Positions 23,233 to 31,400 of a stretch of 64,000 nt of DNA are shown piece by piece. Numbering within the stretch: the first letter of the stretch is position 1; each line of letters begins with the position of its first letter. Under the pieces are notes generated by a model. It was not told where the DNA came from and did not search any database. It saw only the letters and a program-made list of their open reading frames with translations. The stretch spans positions 44,278 through 108,277 of IMG/VR virus record IMGVR_UViG_3300050821_002136; one strand, 5' to 3'. Made by a program: the position numbers and the translations under genes. The stretch is from a virus.

Positions 23233-23877
23233 TTAGTTTGCGTAGTATGGTACTTTTACTTGCGTGCCTGCAACATTGACGATTAGGTAGCCAGCAACCG
23301 TGGCGGGAGGTGTTATGCCACCGACAGAAGCCGTGGCGCTGACCGTGCCACCAAAGCCCACTTGAGCAGCTGCTACGGTGGGTGCGGCAACGGTCAGTAC
23401 GATGTCCCCCAAAGTCAATTTGGCCGAGGCATTATTTCCTACTCCATTGCCCATTGTAAAAGACGCTGCACCTATGCTCGATATGTTGCCGTCTACTGGG
23501 GAACCAAATTGTATAGGTGCTCGTTGGACTGATTGAAGTCCTCCCCCACCAATACGCCATTGGGAACCACTACTGATATCGAAGACAAGAAAATTACCAC
23601 CCGAAGGAATAACCGTAGCGGTGGCAACTGTCCCATCTCCAAGAGTAGAGTCGTTAGTTCCTTTCATCGCAAATAGATTTGTGAGACTTGAACCGTTGAT
23701 GGTCAATGCGCCAGTCGTAGGATTCCCTACAACATTTCCTAGTGGCCCAGCACCGATAGCTGCATCTAAGATCTCAAAGTTGTTGCCTGAGGTAAGGCTC
23801 ATGTTGTTGAGCGCTAGTTTGAGGTTAGGAGTGACAGGTTGGTCACCTCCTGGGTAGAGCGTGATTGGGTTTGCCAT
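23233..23877 (-). CDS. Tail protein with shared N- and C-terminal caps (paralogue A)
   Basis: This encodes 214 aa from ATG 23877. The N-terminus (ITLYPGGDQPVTPNLKLAL, then SGNNFEILDAAIG) and the C-terminus (APTVAAAQVGFG, then GYLIVNVAGTQVKVPYYAN) are nearly the same as in the gene at 55198-56214. The N-terminus alone is shared with 24503-26494. The central part is glycine-rich beta structure. Such beta-rich repeats are typical of phage adhesins, with the N-terminal cap joining the virion. This is the shortest of the three. Receptor-binding function is inferred. Confidence 0.7.
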   Translation of the reverse strand: MANPITLYPGGDQPVTPNLKLALNNMSLTSGNNFEILDAAIGAGPLGNVVGNPTTGALTINGSSLTNLFAMKGTNDSTLGDGTVATATVIPSGGNFLVFDISSGSQWRIGGGGLQSVQRAPIQFGSPVDGNISSIGAASFTMGNGVGNNASAKLTLGDIVLTVAAPTVAAAQVGFGGTVSATASVGGITPPATVAGYLIVNVAGTQVKVPYYAN

Positions 23878-23881
23878 ATTT

Positions 23882-23932
23882 TTACCTATTTCCTACGACG
23901 ATGTCTGCTGCGGTGGTAAGTGTGCTTGACAT
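23882..23932 (-). pseudogene. Remnant of a tail-protein 3' end
   Basis: This is a 16-codon reading frame (ATG 23932 with AGGAGCAAT upstream, stop 23884-23882). Its product ends LTTAADIVVGNR, echoing the C-terminus of the neighbouring tail protein at 24503 (FNYVVIGNR). It lies immediately behind the GIY-YIG gene. I read it as the leftover 3' tip of a duplicated tail gene, although a translated leader peptide is possible. Confidence 0.4.
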
Positions 23933-23946
23933 ATTGCTCCTAGTTC

Positions 23947-24495
23947 CTAACAAGCATCTCTTCGTGCTTGGCTCCAAGGTTTCCCCTTATTTGCCACACG
24001 TAGTCTACGTCTTGTTTCTTCAGAAACTTTGCGGCCTAAATTTGCTTCACTTAATCTACGTCGGACTTCCGCTGAAACTTTGTGACCCAGAGCAGAAGTA
24101 TTACCCATCTTAGCTGCACTCTGCTTGCGATGATAATCTTCGGTGGGGACCCAATTTTTTCTGGTGCTGGGTTTTCCTAGTTTTGCAGCACTCATCTTTT
24201 GTCGAGTAGACGCAGAGAATACTTGCCCAGCAGGGCCATCACCGCCTTCTGTTAGGTTGCGAAGTATGCCCGTGCCCAAATCTTTGCGGCCATAGTACCA
24301 AATCAACGCAGTCTCTGTCTCAAACGCATCTGTTTCAGATTCTGCTAAGTAAATCACTATGCGCTCTTTAACAGGTGCTGAGTGCTTCCTTGTCCCAGTC
24401 CAGTGAGTTCTAAAGGCCCTTCTTCCAAGTCCCTTGCCGACGTAGTAAGGGGTTCCGTCTTCTCTCAGCCACATGTATGTGTAAAAAGTAGGCAT
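23947..24495 (-). CDS. GIY-YIG homing endonuclease, second copy
   Basis: This encodes 182 aa. ATG 24495 is chosen because AAGGAG lies seven bases upstream; an in-frame start ten codons earlier overlaps the tail gene. The GIY-YIG domain (FYTYMWLRED, YYVGKGLGRRAF, FETETALIWYYGRKDLGTG) is followed by NUMOD3-like repeats (GHKVSAEVRRRLSEANLGRK, KVSEETRRRLRVANKGK). It is clearly related to the copy at 22150 yet divergent, so the two probably arrived separately. It is wedged between two tail-protein genes next to a 3' gene remnant. Confidence 0.88.
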   Translation of the reverse strand: MPTFYTYMWLREDGTPYYVGKGLGRRAFRTHWTGTRKHSAPVKERIVIYLAESETDAFETETALIWYYGRKDLGTGILRNLTEGGDGPAGQVFSASTRQKMSAAKLGKPSTRKNWVPTEDYHRKQSAAKMGNTSALGHKVSAEVRRRLSEANLGRKVSEETRRRLRVANKGKPWSQARRDAC

Positions 24496-24502
24496 AAGCT
24501 CC

Positions 24503-26494
24503 TTAACGGTTTCCGATAACCACATAATTAAATGTTACGTCCCCTGCTAGGGCCGTCTGGATGTTTACTGTCCAGCCTGTCCACGCCCCAGCACCTCCCG
24601 AGTACGTTACCCAGTACCCCACAGGAACACCGAGAGCAAGGGGATCACTCGTAGGTGTGATGACAATAACGGGTTGACCTGTGCCTGTATAATTAGCTGC
24701 AAAGGTCACCGCTTTGGTAGTGCCTCCAGCAGTAACCGTAGCCTGTCCTGCAAAGTCTGCACCTGATAGGCTGACACGGTTAAAGCTTAGGTTACCTGTG
24801 GTGTTCCCAGCAGTCCCGTTGCCTAACGCCAAGGAACCAGCGCCTAGCCGAGAGAACGCAATGTCTGTATTAGACACAACGTTGAGTGCGAAGCCGAGAA
24901 CGACGGAATTACTTATTATCTGTAAGCCGAACCCAGGTGCACCGGAAATGGCTTGCCAGATAGCTGTACCACCCGTAGCGCATAGTACGCCATTGTTGCC
25001 TCCAGCACCGTAGAATCCACTATTAATCGCGTTGCCCACGGCAAACGTACAATTACTGGCACTACCTGTGATAGTGGCCTTGAATCCCGGAGAAGACATG
25101 TAAGCAAGCCCGGTACTGCCGGTGTGCACAAACGCCAGCGTGCTTGCACCGTTCGCACCTGCAGTAAGTGACGAACCGATGGTCCAAGTATCCTGAGCTG
25201 ATGCCGCACCCGTCCAATAGTTAGCGGCAAATTGATGCGTAGGACTTGCGTTCGTTGTAAGAGCAGTCGCAATGGTCGTGTTGGCCCAAAGCCAAGCAAT
25301 TGCCGAGGTCTGATTGAACGTAGATGTGAACCCAGCATTGGCTAATGTTAGGTTTCCCGAGGCATTGCCGATCTGATTCCAAAGCACGGTACCTGTTGGA
25401 ATGTCGGCCGTTACTAAGGCTCTAAACGTGGGAGCCGTGGCCCCACCTGAGGTTGGCCCAGCAAATACAGTGTTAGCTGTTTGGGTACTCAAAGAGAACG
25501 TTAGTGCTGGGGTAGTCGTAACTGTCGCTACCGATGTCGTGAATAGTGGGCTAAGGTTCCCTGCGCTGAAGGACGTGACTGTGCCTGCCTGCGGCGTGAT
25601 CCATGCAACCTGCGTACCCGTGGAACTGAGCACCATCCCGCTAGTCCCTAGAGATCCTGTGTGATCTTGTATTCCCGCAAGGGGAAGATTTAGGTTACCT
25701 GTGGCATCAATGCTAACGGCAAGCACACTGCCGTTCGTATACCATCGTGAAAGATCACCCGTGTTAGACCCAACAATAGTCAAGGCTATTCCACTAGTAG
25801 AACCGTTGTAGGCTCCACTGGCAGGCTGCATGAATATGCTGGACCCTAAGAATGTAGAGGTGTTGCCTTTAATCTGGACGGAGCCAGTAATGTTCCTTAC
25901 AAACAATCCGTTGTTTACAGAAAGATCTGCTAGGTTCGCGCCCGAACTTAGCTGCAACCCATCGGAGGCTCCTGAGTCTAAAGTAGCAGTATTCCCAGAC
26001 GAGTCCACCATCGACAACTGCACTCCGATGGCATCACCGTACGGCACTGCTGACATACCCCAGCTTGAGCCGGATTGTCCGTTCACATACCAGTTCTGAA
26101 TGTTGCTGCTAGAAGAGTCCCCAGTTACACTAAGGGCTACGCCAAATCCAACTGTAGCCAGAGCCAGCAGACCATTGGTAAAATCTATGACACTACCAGG
26201 GAGACCACCGAATACTCCCGCATTGTTCCCTTGAACGTTTCCAGAAGAACCTCCAGGAGTACTTGTAGCAGCTGTTAAAGAAATGTTGCTTCCTACTACA
26301 GAAAGTGTAACAGACGCACTGTTGACAAAGTTGGGATTGTTGACGACTGAGCCATTGACCATGAGGATACCGACACTACCAAAGGCTGTGTCGAGCAAAA
26401 TAAAGTTCTCGTCAACAACTTCGTTAGTGCCCCACAATCCGAGTCCTAGATTGGGCGTGACTTGGTGGTCCCCGCTTGGATAAATTAGAGCCAT
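24503..26494 (-). CDS. Large tail fibre-like protein (paralogue B)
   Basis: This encodes 663 aa from ATG 26494. It opens with the shared virion-attachment cap (MALIYPSGDHQVTPNLGLGL), then a long Gly/Ser/Thr/Asn-rich beta-structure with many short repeats (VQGNNAGVFGGLPGSVIDF and similar). It ends in a distinct domain (AVTFAANYTGTGQPVIVITP to VTFNYVVIGNR), which resembles tail-fibre tips ending in an aromatic-rich beta sandwich. It is probably a receptor-binding fibre. No intramolecular chaperone motif is recognised. Low-complexity content complicates homology calls. Confidence 0.75.
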   Translation of the reverse strand: MALIYPSGDHQVTPNLGLGLWGTNEVVDENFILLDTAFGSVGILMVNGSVVNNPNFVNSASVTLSVVGSNISLTAATSTPGGSSGNVQGNNAGVFGGLPGSVIDFTNGLLALATVGFGVALSVTGDSSSSNIQNWYVNGQSGSSWGMSAVPYGDAIGVQLSMVDSSGNTATLDSGASDGLQLSSGANLADLSVNNGLFVRNITGSVQIKGNTSTFLGSSIFMQPASGAYNGSTSGIALTIVGSNTGDLSRWYTNGSVLAVSIDATGNLNLPLAGIQDHTGSLGTSGMVLSSTGTQVAWITPQAGTVTSFSAGNLSPLFTTSVATVTTTPALTFSLSTQTANTVFAGPTSGGATAPTFRALVTADIPTGTVLWNQIGNASGNLTLANAGFTSTFNQTSAIAWLWANTTIATALTTNASPTHQFAANYWTGAASAQDTWTIGSSLTAGANGASTLAFVHTGSTGLAYMSSPGFKATITGSASNCTFAVGNAINSGFYGAGGNNGVLCATGGTAIWQAISGAPGFGLQIISNSVVLGFALNVVSNTDIAFSRLGAGSLALGNGTAGNTTGNLSFNRVSLSGADFAGQATVTAGGTTKAVTFAANYTGTGQPVIVITPTSDPLALGVPVGYWVTYSGGAGAWTGWTVNIQTALAGDVTFNYVVIGNR

Positions 26495-26502
26495 GGTCCC
26501 TC

Positions 26503-27039
26503 CTAGGAACGCTGTGCTTGCCGCAATATTTGGCGAAGATGACTTGACATTGTAGAGAAGCTCTCTGCTCCACCTGTTTCTGCTACAGCTTCTCCCTTAT
26601 TATCTGGGGCTACAGGATGCTCGACATTTATGTCTTCAACCAGAGCAGATGCTTCCATAACCCGATTGAATGAGGACTCCTTCTGATGTTGTTCCTCAGA
26701 AAATTCTGCATCTGAAATGGCTTTCTCTAGCCATTCCAATTTTTCTCTCTGGAGTCGCAGAGTCTCATCTAAGGCGTGCTGCTTCTGTTCCGCAGAAACT
26801 CGCTCGGCTACGTCGCGTATACGCTGTGCTTCTGCCTCGTCCTTCTCAGCTTTTTTCTTGCGCTCATGCTCAGCAACTTTGGCTGTGTATTCATCAGTTC
26901 TTGCTTTTCTTTCCATCTCTACTTCAAGCAGCATTTCTTCGCGTTCTTTGGCATGCTTAGCAGCGTTCGCACGACGTTCCTCATCGAGTTTGGCAATTTT
27001 AGCCGCCAACTGGGCTTGCAGTTCTTCAATGCTTGGCAT
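26503..27039 (-). CDS. Coiled-coil protein
   Basis: This encodes 178 aa from ATG 27039. Residues 1-120 are an almost unbroken charged coiled coil (IEELQAQLAAKIAKLDEERR onward, rich in Ala, Glu, Lys, Arg). The C-terminus is a linker plus a small helix (LRQILRQAQRS). The leader contains the GACTCAGGAGATCTCAG motif that recurs upstream of head-cluster genes. A structural or assembly role in the tail cluster is likely by context; no catalytic motif is seen. Confidence 0.65.
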   Translation of the reverse strand: MPSIEELQAQLAAKIAKLDEERRANAAKHAKEREEMLLEVEMERKARTDEYTAKVAEHERKKKAEKDEAEAQRIRDVAERVSAEQKQHALDETLRLQREKLEWLEKAISDAEFSEEQHQKESSFNRVMEASALVEDINVEHPVAPDNKGEAVAETGGAESFSTMSSHLRQILRQAQRS

Positions 27040-27068
27040 ATTCTGAGATCTCCTGAGTCAAATGTGTA

Positions 27069-27086
27069 GGGCTCTTGGGAGAGCCC
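27069..27086 (-). terminator. Hairpin, probable intrinsic terminator
   Basis: GGGCTCT (27069-27075) pairs perfectly with AGAGCCC (27080-27086) around TGGG. On the minus strand it follows the gene at 27097 and precedes the leader of 26503. The T-tract after it is short (ACACATTT), so termination may be partial. Confidence 0.6.
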
Positions 27087-27096
27087 ATGGGTATTA

Positions 27097-27699
27097 CTAA
27101 GCGTACGACGCGATGTTGTTCTGCGCCATGACATACCACGCACCTTGCCAAGCCATGAGTTCGATGCTCGAACCCCGGAAAGAGGCAAAGTTGACTGTGG
27201 TGACCGCAGCTGTTCCGGGGCGAAGAGTTCCGCCCGTGAATGTGATCGTGTGGGCCGCGTTGGTATTGGTCGTGACCTTGATTACGATTCCATCATCTGT
27301 GGTGACGGTCGGAGCGGCTATTGTCATAGCATCGACACCAGCAGTCGTGACCATGTATGTTCCCGGTGTGTGTGCAGGGATGGCATCTGCTCCACCCGAG
27401 AGCAGAACAATTGGAGCGAGTTTAAGAGAGGTAGCTGTGATCACTCCGGTCCCAGTAGCTGAAAGCACGCCACCCGTTCCGATAGTTAGAGCCGAGGTGT
27501 TAGTGCCCGAGGTGATCGCACCGAAAGCAGGCGCACCTCCTCCTAAGAGATCCACTCCAGCACTGTCAATTACGTGGAAAGTGTCATTGTCAGAACGGTA
27601 GAACATACGCGCCTGATTTGCTGGAGGGTTAGCAGGCGTTGCTGGCTGACCGAAAAAGTCGGTGACAGAGGTCTTACTAAACACTGATACTTGTGACAT
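27097..27699 (-). CDS. Beta-rich virion protein, tail or head decoration
   Basis: This encodes 200 aa from ATG 27699 (AAGGAGTTAACACG upstream). It begins FSKTSVTDFFGQPATPANPP with RMFYRSDNDTFHVIDSAG, a short module reminiscent of tail-fibre or head-fibre N-termini. It continues as Thr/Ala/Gly-rich beta structure and ends in an aromatic strand (SSIELMAWQGAWYVMAQNN) that resembles the common phage C-terminal tip fold. Structural function is inferred; the family is not named. Confidence 0.65.
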   Translation of the reverse strand: MSQVSVFSKTSVTDFFGQPATPANPPANQARMFYRSDNDTFHVIDSAGVDLLGGGAPAFGAITSGTNTSALTIGTGGVLSATGTGVITATSLKLAPIVLLSGGADAIPAHTPGTYMVTTAGVDAMTIAAPTVTTDDGIVIKVTTNTNAAHTITFTGGTLRPGTAAVTTVNFASFRGSSIELMAWQGAWYVMAQNNIASYA

Positions 27700-27720
27700 C
27701 GTGTTAACTCCTTAAACTAC

Positions 27721-28422
27721 TTATGCTGCCAATTTTGCTACGATTGTTCCTGCTCCGGTTACGCCGGTTGTGTTGAACCTATAAAAGCGTGCGTCTAGTG
27801 TCCCTATGCTTACTTGTCCACCCGTCACCACGCCTCCGGTCACGCTGACAACTGTAGCTACGTCTGCGTATTCGCTGTCTAGATCAATGTTAGCAGATTG
27901 CAAAGTGACCACAGCCGTAGTAGGAATGGTTGGGAAACTAACAACTGCACTTAGAGTTTTGCCTTGGTTTAGAGTTGCAGTGTTGAATGAAACAGCTACA
28001 GGTACTGAAGCACTTGCGACCAATACCTCGGCAACTTCAGGTTGAGGTACAGCAAATTGTCCACCATCGGCAGCTGCAGCGCTGTTTCCAGCGCCCAGGA
28101 AACTAAACGTATAAATCCCACTGTCAGGATTCATAGCGGCGGAAACTGCGGTGAGAGCAGCGTTAGTAACGTTGTAAGCTCCGGCAGCATTAGCGCTTCC
28201 GACTATGGTGATCAGAGGTTTGGATAGCGCACTCACAATGGGCACATTGCCGGATAGAATTTGAACCGTGACATTTGAAGTTGTGCCGTTACCTGAGTCT
28301 GACAAAACATTTCCTAGGGTCGGTGAAGTTTTGTCGTTGAATTTTCCCCACAGATACGTCAAGTAACCGCTCATGAGTACAGAGGGCATAGGTTTAAACG
28401 GCGTCTTTAAATATGCTGACAT
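27721..28422 (-). CDS. Hypothetical structural protein
   Basis: This encodes 233 aa from ATG 28422 with AAGGAATT upstream. It is rich in Val, Thr, Ala and Ser, indicating a beta-sandwich virion protein; the C-terminal part (VTLQSANIDLDSEYADVATV) reads like an accessory tail or decoration protein. No catalytic motif is present. It lies immediately after the giant internal protein in the late operon. Confidence 0.6.
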   Translation of the reverse strand: MSAYLKTPFKPMPSVLMSGYLTYLWGKFNDKTSPTLGNVLSDSGNGTTSNVTVQILSGNVPIVSALSKPLITIVGSANAAGAYNVTNAALTAVSAAMNPDSGIYTFSFLGAGNSAAAADGGQFAVPQPEVAEVLVASASVPVAVSFNTATLNQGKTLSAVVSFPTIPTTAVVTLQSANIDLDSEYADVATVVSVTGGVVTGGQVSIGTLDARFYRFNTTGVTGAGTIVAKLAA

Positions 28423-28436
28423 TTTTAATTCCTTCC

Positions 28437-28487
28437 GATGCTTTTAGCATCTCCTTCAGGTTGGCGAGGGCCGTGATCAGTGGCCCT
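28437..28487 (-). terminator. Double hairpin between late genes
   Basis: AGGGCC (28467-28472) pairs with GGCCCT (28482-28487), and GATGCT (28437-28442) pairs with AGCATC (28446-28451). Both lie in the 69-base gap between the giant polyvalent gene and the next gene. The first could terminate or attenuate; the second overlaps the leader and may limit ribosome access. Confidence 0.5.
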
Positions 28488-28491
28488 TGGT

Positions 28492-31400
28492 TTATCTTGC
28501 TTTACCTAGCGGTGTTATTTTGATCTTGTACCGCTTACTGGCATTGTCCCAGGTAGCATCCCCGTCGCGCACCAACGATTGCCATACGTTCTCGGCTTTG
28601 ATGGACACTTGGTTATCGGAATAGAGTGTTCGTACACCCTTGCTTCTGGCGTAGTCTATAGCCTGCTTGTACATTTCTGTACCATGGCCTTTGCTACGGA
28701 ATGCGGGGTTGAGTTGAGAGGTACTGATCTCCATCGCATCCTTGCCTAGTTCAGGCACAGGCGTCATGGACATCTGCCCAGCTTTCTCCCCGTCCACCTT
28801 AACTGACAAGATGGTTTTCTGAGGACGTTCGCTGAGCGGTGTGACCTTTACGCTGGGAGACTCTTCAGTCTGTGTCCTGAATTGGTCTGGGTTGAATTCA
28901 GTGGTCTCATCTTCTGCTGGCTCGACTCCGCTGAAGAGGTTGCCTGTTTTTGCGGCTGGGATGGTGCCTTTGCCGCGTGCTGCTTCGACACGTTTAAAAG
29001 CCCTCCGAGCACTGTCTTCAGAAGTAGGGCTAGCTCCGCTGGTGTCTTTTGGTTTTGGCTTTGGCTCGACTTCTTTTGCGAGTCGTTCGACAAGTTTTCC
29101 ATGGTCTATTCCCATATCCTTTAGAAGATTTATTGTGTCAGGGTCGTGCTGTATGATGTCCGAGAAATCCTCAGAGTACCTGCGCATTTCGTACGGGTCC
29201 TCAGAAGCTTCTACACCCTTTTCGGTGAGCGTCTTGATGAACGCCCAGACTGCGGCTTGCGCTTCGGCCGGTTCCCATCCAAGCTCCTCAGCCGCTGCCC
29301 TAGTCATTACTGAGATAGGGTGGTAGCTGTGTGCGCTCTGAATATCCCCAGCTTTCATGTCAGAAAAGAGGGCCATCCATCCATCGTTGGTCACTCGATT
29401 AAGAACGCCTTTGAGGTTGTCAGCAAAGCTTGGCACTTTGAAAGCGCTGTTCTTGCTGATGTCCGGCCACATGGGCTCTCCTGCGAGAGCTTTCATAGCG
29501 TTGGGTACCTTGGCACCGGGAAGAGTGAATCCTCCCTTGTCCGAAGGTTGCCTTAGCAATTTCTCCAGAGCTGCGCCTTCAGGGCGTCCCTTGTCTACGT
29601 AGTTGGTCCAGACTCTCAAGGCCTCACGCATGTTCATAGCGACTGATTGCTGGGGTGAGCCAGAAGCCAGAAGCCCTACGAACTTGTCCCTGTCTCCTGG
29701 CTGATCAAAGTACTCAGGAGATTCCTTAGCCATTGCATCGAATGCTTGGCCGCTGCGTTGGTACCACTTGCGTTCTCCTGCGCCCTTCTTAGCTGCATCT
29801 ACGAACTCTTGGACTTCTGGGATCTTCTCCATGTTGTCCATGAATCTTTTAGTGCTAGCTTCGGACTTAGTGACGCCTTCGCGCTCCTCGGGAGTGAGGT
29901 GCTTCTCAGCAGTCTCCCCCAGGTTTACTTCCTTAGCAGGAGCTGCAGCAGTCGCTGGAGCCCCACCAGAAACAGTGGGGTTGCCGAACTCATCCGTAGG
30001 TGAGCCCTTAGCGTTCTTGATAGGTGCGATGTCACGAATGGCTTTCTCAAGGGCTTCAGGAGTGGCATTACCGTACGCGATGTTGCGCACCTGATCCATG
30101 CTCTTTGGGTCAGCTACTTCTACGTAGACTTGACCAGTCCTCATCTGTGGAGACATCTTTTGCAAGTGCTCCAGCTGCTCAGTAGTTATACCATCCTTCG
30201 GTATAGACATGTTGAACGAACGATCCCCATACGCTCCATAGGAACGCATGCGGATAGCGCCTTGCTCATTAATAAAGCGCTCACGAGGTGGGTTCGCATC
30301 CGTAGTTTTACCTCCAAGCATTTGATCATGGATGTTGCCGCCTGTTTGTGCAACTCCACGACCGTCTGCAAGAATGAACGCAGTGTGAGCGGGATCTCCG
30401 TCCGACTCTCCGTACTTCTTGATCAGCTCGTCGCCTGTAGGCAACTTAGTGGCCCTACCTGGGGCTCCTCCACCTTGGCCTTTCTTAGCAAGTTCCTCTT
30501 GTACCTTGGCACGTTCTTCTGCGTCCATGGTTTTTTGGTTTCCTGTAAGGTCGGTCTTCTCAGGAACATCAGCGCCACGACGGGCCATCTCTACGTCGGA
30601 CTCAGGTTCTCCTGGGGTATACACTCCTTCAGGTTGAGTTTCTTTGAAAGGCACTGCGAAAGGTTCTCCATCGACAATGGAATAATAGGGCTGTTCCTTA
30701 GCCTTGTCTCCTGTGATCAATCCTTTATTGTCCGAGGGATCAATCTTGCCGCTTTCTAAGTGATGCAAACCCTCCTGCGTTAGAATAGACTCTTGGCCGT
30801 GCTTCTTGCCAAGTTCGGCAGCGTCTTCGGGTGTTATGTCTGGGACGAAGTAAGAGTGTTCGGTTTTACCCTCAACATCTTTATTCACTCCACCGACTGC
30901 TTTAGGATTATAGCCTTTGTCTTTTAAGTCCTGTAGCAGCTCGTGATTTCTCTGTATGTTCTCAGCGTCTGATAGACGTTCATTGCCGGGATTCTCAGCC
31001 GTCAATACAGCGAAGGGTTTTTTATCACCTTTGATGTGATCAAAGACTTCCTTGGGCTTCACTGCGTCTCGTTCCATTGCGAAGTCAGGAAGTACTCCGG
31101 CTTTTTGGTCTGCAAATTGTCCAGCAGTCTTGCCGCCACGTACACCTTCGTTGTTAAAGAACCAAGAAGTCTGCCCACGAGTTTCTGTGGTCATAGCAGG
31201 GCGAGCTACTGGGTCCATCATTTGCATGTGGGCGTTCCAAGCGCTCTCTTCTCCAGACTCGCTAAAGTCATGGCCTTGAGCAACGTGTCCAAACAAATCA
31301 TGTATGGCTCTAAACATTGTATTGTAGGTTTCTCCAGTTTTTGGATCAACCTCAGCCAACGGGTGTCCTTCTTGCAGAGGATTTCCTCCTCGGAACACAC

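Noticed and set aside
23233-26494. Diversity-generating retroelement around the variable tail genes
   Set aside because: No reverse transcriptase, no template/variable repeat pair with adenine-specific differences was seen in the window.
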